64,000 nt of DNA from the NCBI RefSeq assembly GCF_016411865.1, contig NZ_JAEKJA010000007.1, positions 248,001 through 312,000 of the forward strand, in the 5' to 3' direction. Below the pieces are notes generated by a model that did no database searches, was not told the DNA's origin, and saw nothing but the letters and a program-made list of their open reading frames with translations. Shown in pieces: positions 45,662-56,571 of the stretch. The translations under genes and the position numbers were made by a program. The DNA is from Acuticoccus mangrovi (lineage in GTDB: Bacteria > Pseudomonadota > Alphaproteobacteria > Rhizobiales > Amorphaceae). Position 1 is the stretch's first letter; each line of letters begins with the position of its first letter.

Positions 45662-46939
45662 CTACCAGGCGCCGGCCTTCAGCTCCTCCAGCGCGCCCTC
45701 GATGGTCTGCGCGGCCGTCGCGGCGTCGGTACGGCCGGACAAGAGAGCGTGGACTTCGGCGCTGAACACCTGCGAGACGGCGTTGTAGGCCGTGCCGGTC
45801 GTCGTCGACGGGCGATAGACGAAGTCGAGGTCGGCGACGTCGGGGAGAAAGTCCACCGCCGCCTGCAGTTCGGGATCGCGGTAGAGATCGGGCCGGCTCG
45901 GACCGTAGGAGGCTTCGATGGCGCGCTCCTTCTGCAGCTTTCGGGAGGTGAGGAAGCCGATGAGATCGGCCGCTTCCTTCGGGTTGGCGGAGGCTTTCGA
46001 CACGCCGAGCTGCCAGCCGCCGAGCGTGCCGGCCGCATGGCCCTCGCTCCCGCCCGGGAGAGGGGCGATGCCGACGTCGCCGGACACGGCGCTGAGCGGC
46101 GAATTGAGCAGCGTCCACACGTAGGGCCAGTTGCGCATGAAGACGGCGTTGCCGGCCTGGAAGGCGTAGCGGGTCTCCTCCTCGTCGTAGTCGAGAACGT
46201 CCGGAGAGACGATGTCGCCCATCCAGCCAGCGACCTTGTCGAGCGCCGCGACGGCTCGCGGATTGTTGATCGTCACCGTGCCGTCGGGCTCGACGATCCG
46301 GCCGCCGCCGTGGCTGTAGATCCACTCGAGCGCGTTGCAGGTGAGGCCCTCGTAGTCGCGCCCCTGGAAGACGAGACCCCAGAGCTCGGTGTTGCCCTCG
46401 CCGCGCTCGCCCTCCTGGATCAGCCGCGCGGTGTCGGCGAGCTCGTCCCAGGTCTTCGGAACCTCCCGCCCGTACTTGTCGAGGAGGTCACGCCGGTAGA
46501 GGAGATAGCCCGCGTCCATGAACATCGGGATCGCCTTGAGCTCGCCGTCCACGGTGTTGTTTTCGATGATTTCCTGGACGTGATCCTTGGCCGCCTCGCC
46601 GAGATAGGGGCGCAGGTCGATCAGGTCGTCGCCGACGACGGCGGGCCACACCACGTCGATCAGGAACACGTCGATCTTGCCGGTACCCTCCGCCATGACG
46701 GCGCGATAGAGGTCGAGGCGCTTTGCCGAGTTATTGGGCATCGGAAAGGTGAGGACCGTGTTGCCGGTCTGGGCGCCCCACTCCTCGGCGGCGGCGCGGC
46801 AGTCCTCATACTCGATGCCGACGGCGCCGCAGGCGAGCGTCACCGTCGCGGCGCGGGCGTCGCCGCCCCATCCTGAGGCGAGAAGACCGCCGGCGATCGA
46901 CAGGCCGAGCATGCGGAAGAGTCGTGTCGTGTTGGGCAT
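45662..46939 (-). CDS. ABC transporter substrate-binding protein, sugar type (family 1)
   Basis: A 425-residue periplasmic binding protein of the maltose/trehalose-type family 1. A signal peptide ends at ARAA and is followed by VTLACGAVGIEYEDCRAAAEEWGAQTGNTV. The core shows IDVFLIDVVWP, FMDAGYLLYRRDLLDKYG, FMRNWPYVWTLLN and LGGWQLGVSKAS, which resembles ThuE-like trehalose/maltose binders. No permease or ATPase genes accompany it in the window, so it is an orphan. It begins 13 bases after the GH8-family gene on the same strand, so the two are probably co-transcribed and the ligand may be an oligosaccharide released by that enzyme. Confidence 0.9.
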   Translation of the reverse strand: MPNTTRLFRMLGLSIAGGLLASGWGGDARAATVTLACGAVGIEYEDCRAAAEEWGAQTGNTVLTFPMPNNSAKRLDLYRAVMAEGTGKIDVFLIDVVWPAVVGDDLIDLRPYLGEAAKDHVQEIIENNTVDGELKAIPMFMDAGYLLYRRDLLDKYGREVPKTWDELADTARLIQEGERGEGNTELWGLVFQGRDYEGLTCNALEWIYSHGGGRIVEPDGTVTINNPRAVAALDKVAGWMGDIVSPDVLDYDEEETRYAFQAGNAVFMRNWPYVWTLLNSPLSAVSGDVGIAPLPGGSEGHAAGTLGGWQLGVSKASANPKEAADLIGFLTSRKLQKERAIEASYGPSRPDLYRDPELQAAVDFLPDVADLDFVYRPSTTTGTAYNAVSQVFSAEVHALLSGRTDAATAAQTIEGALEELKAGAW

Positions 46940-46952
46940 GACAGATGCCTTC

Positions 46953-48077
46953 TCAGCAGTGGGTGCAGGCGGGTTGGGGGAAGCAGCGCGGGTAGTTCGC
47001 GTAGAGAGCCGCAATCATCATGAGATGAAGACTTGTGTCAAAATAGTTTTTCATCTTCATCTCGAGGGATTTGAATGAGGCTGTCTTATTCGAACTCATG
47101 CAACCGAGGATGTCGTGCATTAATTCATAGGAATTTCCCCAGAACCGATCGGTCTTTCCCATGGTCATCACGTTGAAGCTGAACGTCGGCCCATTGATCG
47201 GATTGCCCCAGATCTCGTTCAGGACCTGAGCCGTCTTCTTGTGCATGAGGCCCGCCTGGAGCAGATACATCGGAATGCGCACCGCGTCGTAGCTGAACTT
47301 CCGCGGGAAACCGCGCGCCGGCTCGGGTTCGCCGTATTCGTTGATGGCGGTCCAGTCCGACGGGGGATGGATCATGTCGTCGAGAATGCGGAAGCTGTCC
47401 CGATAGACCTCGTCCCACGGATAGTCGGGCGCCAGTCCTTCGTAGATCTGCAGCGCGAGCGGGATGAAGTAGCTCATGTTGACGATGGCGTAGGGACTGT
47501 TGCGACTGGGGCGCGCCCACTCGCCCGGAAGCAAGAGCGTGTATCCGCCATAGTTGAGGATGAGCTTCTTACCCACAGCGTTGGCGATTCGCCGGGCCTC
47601 CAAGAGATAGGACTGGTTTCCCCATTTCACCGTTGCAAGTGCCAAAGCCATGCCGATGAAGAGTTCTCCGTCCGTTGCATTGTTCCGGTCGGTGATGCCC
47701 CGCCCGGGCACGAACTTCCATGAAATGAGCCCATCCGCGCGCTGCATTTCGGATTTAGTAAAATTCCAAATCAGATCGAACGCTGCCTGATCGTTTCCAA
47801 GCAGGGCGAGCATCATTCCATAACCTTGGCTTTCCGAATGGGTAATGCCGCCATTCTGCGGATCGAAGACTCGACCGCTCGGTTTGATGAAGGTCTTTTT
47901 GTAAATCGTGAACGCGCTGGAGAACCAGTACTGCGTTTGCGGGTCCAATTCTCCAAGATAAGGCTTGAAAGAGTCCGCACTATCTTCGGCTAAGGCCGAC
48001 ACATTCATGACGACAATCATGAATGTCGCGCAAATTAAGGAAATGCTTGAGCGATTTATTCCTTTGTTTTGCAGCAT
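46953..48077 (-). CDS. Glycoside hydrolase family 8 (endoglucanase-like), secreted
   Basis: A 374-residue secreted enzyme with an N-terminal signal peptide ending near SALA. GH8 members are endo-acting hydrolases of cellulose, xylan, chitosan or bacterial cellulose (BcsZ). The proton-donor region is ESQGYGM (Glu82) and the second catalytic motif is NATDGELFIGMALALA (Asp136), where the family more often has ATDAD. The gene is markedly less GC-rich than its neighbours: the 60 bases from 48001 are 37% G+C by hand count. Only the last 60 or so bases return to high GC. This suggests transfer. No cellulose synthase genes are nearby; the partner is the sugar-binding protein downstream. Confidence 0.88.
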   Translation of the reverse strand: MLQNKGINRSSISLICATFMIVVMNVSALAEDSADSFKPYLGELDPQTQYWFSSAFTIYKKTFIKPSGRVFDPQNGGITHSESQGYGMMLALLGNDQAAFDLIWNFTKSEMQRADGLISWKFVPGRGITDRNNATDGELFIGMALALATVKWGNQSYLLEARRIANAVGKKLILNYGGYTLLLPGEWARPSRNSPYAIVNMSYFIPLALQIYEGLAPDYPWDEVYRDSFRILDDMIHPPSDWTAINEYGEPEPARGFPRKFSYDAVRIPMYLLQAGLMHKKTAQVLNEIWGNPINGPTFSFNVMTMGKTDRFWGNSYELMHDILGCMSSNKTASFKSLEMKMKNYFDTSLHLMMIAALYANYPRCFPQPACTHC

Positions 48078-48356
48078 AAGCCCTCACCGTAAGGTTTGAC
48101 AACCAAAGGTCACAGTTTGGGGAATAATGTATTCAAATCTAGGTTAAAGCAATCTGTCGTGAGTCCGACATTCGTCGAAAGGCGGTACTAATTCGTCGTG
48201 CGAGGGTCCGAAACCTGTCATATGTTCGGACATGTAAATCGACTGGCCGAGGCGGCCGGCGCGGTGGGGGAGGGGTGTTGCTAAGGAGCGCGATTTGGTG
48301 AAGGGCTATCGCGCACGCCGACACCATCGGTATCGATCGAGAGGCTGGCCGCGCCC
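48078..48356. promoter_or_regulatory. AT-rich divergent control region between the GH8 gene and the exporter operon
   Basis: This 279-base gap is unusually AT-rich at its left end and separates the GH8/binding-protein operon (minus) from the HlyD-RbbA exporter operon (plus). An inverted repeat GTCCGAA-N12-TTCGGAC lies at 48206-48231, a plausible operator. A GTTTGACA-like segment near 48095 could serve as a -35 for one direction, but no firm promoter pair is claimed. Confidence 0.35.
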
Positions 48357-49424
48357 ATGACGTCGCTCCGCAAGTTCATCCTGCCGCTCGGCGTCGTCGC
48401 CCTCGTCGGCGTCGCGGCCTACGCGATGTGGCTGGAAGTTCGTCCCAGCGCGCTTCCCGAAGGGTTTGCGGCCTCGAACGGGCGGATCGAGGCCGTCGAG
48501 ATCGACATCGCGGCCAAGTCCAGCGGGCGTGTGAAGGAGATCCTCGTCGACGAGGGGGACTTCGTGGAGGCCGGCGCCGTGCTGGTGCGGATGGACACCG
48601 CCGTCCTCGAAGCCCAGCTGCGGGAGGCGCAGGCGAACCTCGAGCAGGCCAAGATCGGGGTGAAGACGGCCGGCGACGAGGTGACGCAGGCGGAGGCCGA
48701 GAAGCGCGCCGCCGAAGCCGTCGTCAAGCAGCGCCAGGCCGAGCTCGAGATCGCCCAGAAGACGTTCGAGCGCGCCGATCATCTCGTGACGCGCAACGCG
48801 ATCGCCGTCTCCGAGCTCGACGAGGCGCGTGCGGCGCATCAGGGGGCCGAGGCCGCCGTCGCCGCCGCCGAGGCTTCGCTCGCCGCGGCGGACGCCGCGA
48901 TCGGGCTGGCGAAGTCCGGCGTCGTCCTCGCGAAGGCGAAGATCAACGCCGTCGAGGCGACCATCGAGAGCATCCAGGCCGACCTCGACGATGCCGTCCT
49001 GAAGTCGCCCCGCCCCGGCCGCATCCAATATCTCGTCGCCCGGCCCGGCGAGGTGGTCTCGGGTGGCGCGACGATCCTCAACCTCGTCGACGTCGGCGAC
49101 GTCTACATGACCTTCTTCCTGCCCACCGCCGATGCCGGGCGGATCGCGGTCGGCACCGAGGCCCGCATCGTCCTCGACGCCGCGCCGCAGTACGTCATTC
49201 CGGCGAGCGTGTCGTTCGTCGCGAGCGTCGCCCAGTTCACGCCCAAGACGGTCGAGACGCGGGAGGAGCGCGAGAAGCTGATGTTCCGCGTCAAGGCGCG
49301 CATCGATCCGGCGGTGCTGAAGGAATATGTGCGCTACGTGAAGACCGGCCTGCCGGGGACGGCGACGGTCCGCGTCGATCCACGGGTCGCCTGGCCGGAA
49401 GAGCTGCAGCCGAGGCTTCCCTGA
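48357..49424 (+). CDS. HlyD-family membrane fusion protein (YbhG/YhiI-like)
   Basis: A 355-residue periplasmic adaptor for an ABC exporter. It has one N-terminal membrane segment (residues 8-26), a biotinyl-lipoyl-like barrel (NGRIEAVEIDIAAKSSGRVKEILVDEGDFVEAG), a long alanine-rich coiled-coil hairpin (about residues 80-210), and a second barrel (SPRPGRIQYLVARPGEVVSGGATILNLVDV). The stop codon is followed directly by the start of the RbbA-type gene. The set adaptor, fused ABC protein, permease matches YhiI-RbbA-YhhJ-like export systems whose substrates are unknown. Confidence 0.9.
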   Translation: MTSLRKFILPLGVVALVGVAAYAMWLEVRPSALPEGFAASNGRIEAVEIDIAAKSSGRVKEILVDEGDFVEAGAVLVRMDTAVLEAQLREAQANLEQAKIGVKTAGDEVTQAEAEKRAAEAVVKQRQAELEIAQKTFERADHLVTRNAIAVSELDEARAAHQGAEAAVAAAEASLAAADAAIGLAKSGVVLAKAKINAVEATIESIQADLDDAVLKSPRPGRIQYLVARPGEVVSGGATILNLVDVGDVYMTFFLPTADAGRIAVGTEARIVLDAAPQYVIPASVSFVASVAQFTPKTVETREEREKLMFRVKARIDPAVLKEYVRYVKTGLPGTATVRVDPRVAWPEELQPRLP

Positions 49425-52199
49425 ATGAGCGAAGCGGCGGCGCAGGAGGCGGGCGTTCCGGTGGTCGCGCGCCTGCGCAATGTCGGCCTGCACTATCGGC
49501 GCGCCGAGGCGCTCGCCGACGTGACGCTCGACATCGAGGCGCGGCGCATGGTGGGCTTCATCGGCCCCGACGGGGTCGGCAAGTCGAGCCTCTTCTCGCT
49601 CGTCGCCGGGGCGCGCAAGGTGCAGACCGGCAGCGTGGAGGTGCTCGGCGGGGACATGCGCGACGCCGCCCACCGCCAGACGGCCTGCCCGCGCATCGCC
49701 TACATGCCGCAGGGGCTCGGCAAGAACCTCTACGCCACCCTGTCGGTCGCCGAGAATATCGACTTCTTCGCCCGCCTCTTCGGCCACGACCGGGCCGAAC
49801 GCCGGCGCCGCATCGCCGACCTCACCACGAGCACCGGGCTCGCGCCGTTCGTCGACCGGCCGGCCGGCAAACTTTCGGGCGGGATGAAGCAGAAGCTCGG
49901 CCTCTGCTGCGCCCTCGTGCACGATCCCGACCTTCTTATTCTCGACGAGCCGACGACCGGCGTCGATCCCCTGTCGCGACGGCAGTTCTGGGAGCTGATC
50001 GACCGTATCCGAGCGAGCCGGCCGGCAATGAGCGTGATCGTCGCGACCGCCTACATGGAGGAGGCCGCCCGCTTCGACCATCTCGTCGCGATGGACGCGG
50101 GCAGGATCCTCGCCGAGGGCACGCCCGCCGCGCTGCTGGAGCGCACCGGCACCACCTCGCTCGAAGCCGCGTTCGTGGAGCTCCTGCCGCAGGAGCAGCG
50201 GCTCGGCTACGAGGGCGTGACGATCCCGCCGCAGCCCGACGGGGCCGACGGCGACATCGCCATCGAGGCGGAGGGGCTGACGAAGCGCTTCGGCGACTTC
50301 ACCGCCGTCGACCACGTCTCCTTCCGTATCCGGCGCGGCGAGATCTTCGGCTTTCTGGGCTCGAACGGCTGCGGCAAGACGACGACGATGAAGATGCTCA
50401 CCGGCCTGTTGTCGGTGAGCGAGGGTCGGGCGCTGCTCTTCGGTCAGGAGATCGACCCCGACGATCTTCGCACCCGCCGGCGCGTCGGCTACATGAGCCA
50501 GGCCTTCTCGCTCTACGGCGAGCTGACGGTTCGGCAGAACCTCGAACTCCACGCGCGCCTCTTCCACCTGCCCCTTGAGGAGCGGGAGGGGCGGATCGCG
50601 GAGATGATCGAGCGCTTCGATCTCGCCGACGTGACGGGCAGCCTGCCGGAGGCGCTGCCGCTCGGCCACCGCCAGCGTCTGTCGCTCGCCGTCGCGATGA
50701 TCCACGCGCCGGAGCTCCTCATTCTCGACGAGCCGACGTCGGGGGTCGATCCCGTCGCACGCGACGCGTTCTGGCGCATCCTCGCCGAGCTGTCGCGGCG
50801 CGACCGGGTGACCATCTTCATCTCCACCCACTTCATGAACGAGGCGGAGCGGTGCGATCGCATCTCGTTGATGCACAACGGCAAGGTGCTTGTGACCGGA
50901 GAGCCGGCGGCGCTCGTCACAGAGCGCGGCGTCGAGCGGCTGGAGGATGCGTTCATCGCCTGGCTCGACGAGGCGTCCACCGCGCCACAGGCGCCCGCCG
51001 TCGCGACTCCGACGCCGGCAGCCGTCGAGACGTCCGCCACCGAGGGCGTGGCGCAGACGCAGCTTCGCCGCTACTTCGACCCGCGCCGCATGCTCAGCTA
51101 TTCCAACCGCGAGGCGCTGGAGCTGCGGCGCGACCCGATCCGCCTGACGCTCGCCCTGCTCGGCAGCGTGATCCTGATGCTCGTGATGGGCTACGGCATC
51201 AGCCTCGACGTGGAGGGCCTCACCTTCGCCGTGCTCGACCGCGACCAGACGACCACGAGCCGGGACTATTCCTACGCCATCTCCGGCTCGCGCTACTTTC
51301 TGGAGAAGCCGCCGCTGACGAGCTACGCCGAACTCGACCAGCGGATGCGCGATGGCGACATCAGCCTCGCCATCGAGATCCCGCCGGGCTTCGCCCGCGA
51401 CGTCGCCCGCGGCAGTGACATCTCCGTCGCCGCCTGGATCGACGGTGCGATGCCGACGCGCGCCGAGACGATCTCCGGCTACGTCCAGGGCATGCACGCT
51501 CACTGGCTGGAGGCCAAGGCGCGTGAGGCGGGCAACGCCGACGCGCTGTCGGGCCTCGTCACCATCGAGACGCGCTATCTCTACAACCCCGACGTCAAGA
51601 GCATCATCGCCATCGTGCCCGCCGTCATCCCGGTGCTTCTGATGCTCATTCCCTCGATGCTCGCCGCGCTCAGCGTGGTGCGCGAGAAGGAGCTCGGCTC
51701 GATCGTCAACTTCTACGTGACGCCGACGACGCGGCTGGAGTTCCTCGTCGGCAAGCAGATCCCCTACGTCGTCCTGTCGACGCTGAGCTTCCTGACGCTG
51801 CTCGTCCTCGCCGTCTTCGTGCTGGGCGTGCCGTTCAGCGGCAGCGTCCTCACGATCACCCTCGCGGCGATCATCTACGTCACCTCCTCGACGGCCATCG
51901 GGCTCCTGATCTCCACCTTCATGAAGAGCCAGATCGCGGCCCTCTTCGGCACCTCGATCCTCTCGATGCTGCCGGCCGTCAGCTTTTCCGGCATGATCGA
52001 TCCGGTGTCCTCGCTGGAGGGCATCGGCCGCGTCATCGGCGAGATCTACCCGACGAGCTACTTTCTGACGATCTCGCGCGGCGCCTTCTCGAAAGGGCTC
52101 GGTCTCGCCGATCTCTGGCCCTCGTTCCTGCCGCTCCTCGTGGCGATCCCGGTCATCCTCGGCGCCGCGGTGCTGGCGCTCGCCAAGCAGGATCGCTGA
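49425..52199 (+). CDS. RbbA-type fused ABC protein (two ATPase domains plus permease)
   Basis: A 924-residue fusion. NBD1 has Walker [10 protein letters not shown] (47-55), [12 protein letters not shown] and [16 protein letters not shown]2 has Walker [10 protein letters not shown] near residue 312 and [13 protein letters not shown], but its signature reads [10 protein letters not shown] instead of LSGGQ. The C-terminal third, from about residue 575, is an ABC-2-type permease with a large periplasmic loop and five or six membrane segments. The architecture equals E. coli RbbA/YhiH, also described as a ribosome-associated ATPase. Its stop overlaps the next start. With the flanking genes it most likely forms an exporter. 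Confidence 0.92.
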   Translation: MSEAAAQEAGVPVVARLRNVGLHYRRAEALADVTLDIEARRMVGFIGPDGVGKSSLFSLVAGARKVQTGSVEVLGGDMRDAAHRQTACPRIAYMPQGLGKNLYATLSVAENIDFFARLFGHDRAERRRRIADLTTSTGLAPFVDRPAGKLSGGMKQKLGLCCALVHDPDLLILDEPTTGVDPLSRRQFWELIDRIRASRPAMSVIVATAYMEEAARFDHLVAMDAGRILAEGTPAALLERTGTTSLEAAFVELLPQEQRLGYEGVTIPPQPDGADGDIAIEAEGLTKRFGDFTAVDHVSFRIRRGEIFGFLGSNGCGKTTTMKMLTGLLSVSEGRALLFGQEIDPDDLRTRRRVGYMSQAFSLYGELTVRQNLELHARLFHLPLEEREGRIAEMIERFDLADVTGSLPEALPLGHRQRLSLAVAMIHAPELLILDEPTSGVDPVARDAFWRILAELSRRDRVTIFISTHFMNEAERCDRISLMHNGKVLVTGEPAALVTERGVERLEDAFIAWLDEASTAPQAPAVATPTPAAVETSATEGVAQTQLRRYFDPRRMLSYSNREALELRRDPIRLTLALLGSVILMLVMGYGISLDVEGLTFAVLDRDQTTTSRDYSYAISGSRYFLEKPPLTSYAELDQRMRDGDISLAIEIPPGFARDVARGSDISVAAWIDGAMPTRAETISGYVQGMHAHWLEAKAREAGNADALSGLVTIETRYLYNPDVKSIIAIVPAVIPVLLMLIPSMLAALSVVREKELGSIVNFYVTPTTRLEFLVGKQIPYVVLSTLSFLTLLVLAVFVLGVPFSGSVLTITLAAIIYVTSSTAIGLLISTFMKSQIAALFGTSILSMLPAVSFSGMIDPVSSLEGIGRVIGEIYPTSYFLTISRGAFSKGLGLADLWPSFLPLLVAIPVILGAAVLALAKQDR

Positions 52200-53323
52200 T
52201 GCGCACCCTCGCCAACATCGGTCATCTCGGCGTCAAGGAGCTGCGCAGCCTGTCGCGCGATCCGACGATGCTGATCCTCGTGGTCTACGCCTTCACCCTC
52301 GCGATCTACTCCGGGGCGACGGCGATGCCGGAGACGCTCAACCGGGCGCCGATCGCCATCATCGACTACGATCGCTCCCAGCTCTCGGCCCGCATCACCG
52401 ACGCTTTCTACCTGCCCTATTTCACCGAGCCGTCGCTCATCGGCGAAGCCGAGATGGATCGCCGGATGGACGAGGGGATCGACACCTTCGCCCTGTCGAT
52501 CCCGCCCGATTTCGAGCGCGACGTGCTCGCCGGCAACGCTCCCGCGGTGCAGCTCAACGTCGACGCCACGCGCATCTCGCAGGGCTTCACCGGCGCGGGC
52601 TACGTCCAGTCGATCGTCTCCGGCATCGTCACCGACTTCGTCGAGGGTCATCGCTCGGTGGACGACCTCTCGGTGGACCTCACCTTGCGATCGCGTTTCA
52701 ACCCGACGCTCGACAAGTCCTGGTTCGGCGGGATCATGGAGATCATCGACAACGTCACGATGCTGTCGATCATCCTCACCGGCGCGGCGCTGATCCGCGA
52801 GCGCGAGCACGGCACCGTCGAGCATCTGCTGGTGATGCCGCTGACGCCCTTCGAGATCATGATCTCGAAGGTCTGGTCGATGGGGCTCGTCGTGCTCGTC
52901 GCCACCGCCTTCGCGCTGCTCGTGATGGTGCAGGGGCTCCTGGCGGTGCCGATCGAAGGGTCGATCCCGCTCTTCCTCGCCGGCGCGGCCCTCCACCTCT
53001 TCGCGACCACCTCGATGGGGATCTTCCTCGCCACCGTCGCCCGCTCGATGCCGCGGTTCGGCCTGCTCCTCATCCTCACGCTGCTGCCGCTGCAGATGCT
53101 CTCGGGCGGCAACACGCCGCGCGAGAGCATGCCGGAGTTCATCCAGACCATCATGCTCGCGGCGCCGACGACCCACTTCGTGTCGCTCGCCCAGGCGATC
53201 CTCTATCGCGGCGCGGGCCTCTCGGTGGTGTGGCCGCAGTTCCTCGCCCTCATCGCCATCGGCGGGGTGCTCTTCGCCCTCGCCCTCGTGCGGTTCCGCT
53301 CCACGATCAGCGCGATGGCCTGA
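52199..53323 (+). CDS. ABC-2 type permease (YhhJ-like)
   Basis: A 374-residue inner-membrane permease of the ABC-2 family. It has an N-terminal helix, a periplasmic domain (residues 40-180, including IAIIDYDRSQLSARITDAF) and a C-terminal bundle of five membrane segments with IREREHGTVEHLLVMPLTPFEIMISKVWSM, the family's conserved loop. Its start overlaps the RbbA-type stop by one base, so it is translationally coupled. It would pair with the permease domain of the preceding fusion protein to form the export channel. Confidence 0.9.
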   Translation: MRTLANIGHLGVKELRSLSRDPTMLILVVYAFTLAIYSGATAMPETLNRAPIAIIDYDRSQLSARITDAFYLPYFTEPSLIGEAEMDRRMDEGIDTFALSIPPDFERDVLAGNAPAVQLNVDATRISQGFTGAGYVQSIVSGIVTDFVEGHRSVDDLSVDLTLRSRFNPTLDKSWFGGIMEIIDNVTMLSIILTGAALIREREHGTVEHLLVMPLTPFEIMISKVWSMGLVVLVATAFALLVMVQGLLAVPIEGSIPLFLAGAALHLFATTSMGIFLATVARSMPRFGLLLILTLLPLQMLSGGNTPRESMPEFIQTIMLAAPTTHFVSLAQAILYRGAGLSVVWPQFLALIAIGGVLFALALVRFRSTISAMA

Positions 53324-53357
53324 GCCGCGGCGCAGGTCGACAGCGCCGGCGCCGCGG

Positions 53358-55310
<1,953 letters not shown>

Positions 55311-55404
55311 GGGGTCCTCCTCAACGGTCACGATCGTTTTGCCATGGGGGATGGCCATGGATCACGGGTTTTCTGTTCCTATATCTCGCTTAACGGAGGA
55401 AGGA

Positions 55405-55692
55405 ATGAGCGAATTCAATCATCGGGGCAGCGTGGTCGAGCGTGTCCTAGGCGGATCGCCGCTCGGCGTGCTGCTCCGGCTGATCGTCCTGTCGTTCGTC
55501 GTGGGGGTGGTGCTCACGGTGCTCGACATCAACCCGGCGGACATCGTGCGCTGGGTGGAGGACCGTTTGCGCTACTTCTCGAGCCTCGGCTTCGACACCG
55601 TGGAGGAGGCGGTGCGCATCCTCATTCTCGGCGCCGTGGTGGTCGTGCCGGTGTGGCTGGTGCTGCGCGTGCTGCGGCTGATGTCGCGCTGA
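55405..55692 (+). CDS. Small two-helix membrane protein (DUF6460-like)
   Basis: A 95-residue protein with two hydrophobic segments (about residues 18-38 and 72-90) and the sequence GSVVERVLGGSPLGVLLRLIVLSFVVGVVLTVLDINP, which I recognise as the rhizobial DUF6460 type. GGAGG lies about seven bases before ATG 55405. It is divergent from the acetoacetyl-CoA synthetase gene and followed by a clear terminator. No function is known. Confidence 0.75.
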   Translation: MSEFNHRGSVVERVLGGSPLGVLLRLIVLSFVVGVVLTVLDINPADIVRWVEDRLRYFSSLGFDTVEEAVRILILGAVVVVPVWLVLRVLRLMSR

Positions 55693-55717
55693 GCCGCGGC
55701 CTTCCTCGCCGAACCAA

Positions 55718-55745
55718 AAAAAGCGGCCCTCACGGACCGCTTTTT
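55718..55745. terminator. Bidirectional rho-independent terminator
   Basis: The sequence AAAAAGCGG, a ten-base loop and CCGCTTTTT forms a nine-base stem flanked by an A-run on one side and a T-run on the other. It lies 25 bases after the small membrane protein gene (plus strand) and would also stop transcription from infC, which ends at 55926 on the minus strand. Confidence 0.9.
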
Positions 55746-55925
55746 CATTGGGACTGCCGCTTCGTTGGGACTGCCGCCCGATCGGCGCTGCGCCGGAAGG
55801 GCTCGGTGTTGCCCGCGCTCTCCCGAGGCGCCGTCCGTTCCGGCCGGTCGCGTCATCCCCCGCCGGGCGCGCCATCGTGGTCCGGTGAGCGCGAGGGCGA
55901 CGGCGGGGTGAGCGGCCGGTGGGCC

Positions 55926-56471
55926 TCAGCGGGCGGTGGGAGCGAGCACCATCACCATCTGGCGGCCTTCGAGCTTCGGCTCGGCCTCCACCTTGGCGAT
56001 CTCCTGGGTGTCGGTGCGCACCTTGTTCAGCAGCTCCATGCCGAGATTCTGGTGCGCCATCTCGCGCCCGCGGAAGCGTAGCGTGACTTTGACCTTGTCG
56101 CCGCCTTCGAAGAATTTGCGAATGGCCTTCATCTTCACGTCATAATCGTGCGTGTCGATGTTGGGACGCATCTTGATCTCTTTGACCTCGAAGGTCTTTT
56201 GCTTTTTGCGCGCCTCGGCGGCTTTCTTCTGCGTCTGGAATTTGAAGCGGCCGTAGTCCAGGATCTTGCACACCGGCGGGTCGGCGTTGGGGGCGACCTC
56301 AACGAGGTCGAGCCCGGCGTCCTCCGCGAGCTGCATCGCTTCGTCGATCGACACGATGCCACGGTTGGAACCGTCGGCGTCGACAAGCTGCACGCGCGGA
56401 ACGCGAATATCCCGGTTCGTCCGGGGGCCTTGCTTCAGAACGGGAGCAGGGGCGCGATGGGGTCGGCGAAT
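55926..56471 (-). CDS. infC: Translation initiation factor IF-3, ATT start
   Basis: IF-3 keeps the 30S subunit free and checks start-codon selection. The C-terminal part is unmistakable ([45 protein letters not shown]). No ATG or GTG gives the conserved N-terminus, but reading from ATT at 56471 yields [10 protein letters not shown]...[17 protein letters not shown], which matches alphaproteobacterial IF-3, with GGAG eight bases upstream. Rare AUU/AUC starts are known for infC and allow IF-3 to repress its own translation. The product is 181 residues. rpmI-rplT are far away (33.4 kb). Confidence 0.93.
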   Translation of the reverse strand: MRRPHRAPAPVLKQGPRTNRDIRVPRVQLVDADGSNRGIVSIDEAMQLAEDAGLDLVEVAPNADPPVCKILDYGRFKFQTQKKAAEARKKQKTFEVKEIKMRPNIDTHDYDVKMKAIRKFFEGGDKVKVTLRFRGREMAHQNLGMELLNKVRTDTQEIAKVEAEPKLEGRQMVMVLAPTAR

Positions 56472-56571
56472 GGCAAGTTCTCCACAAATCGTTGGGCGAT
56501 ACGACGCGTCTCACCGCGCCCGAACAACGCAACAACGCGTCGTCCGGTTCGGCGATAGTGTCGCTCATCCC

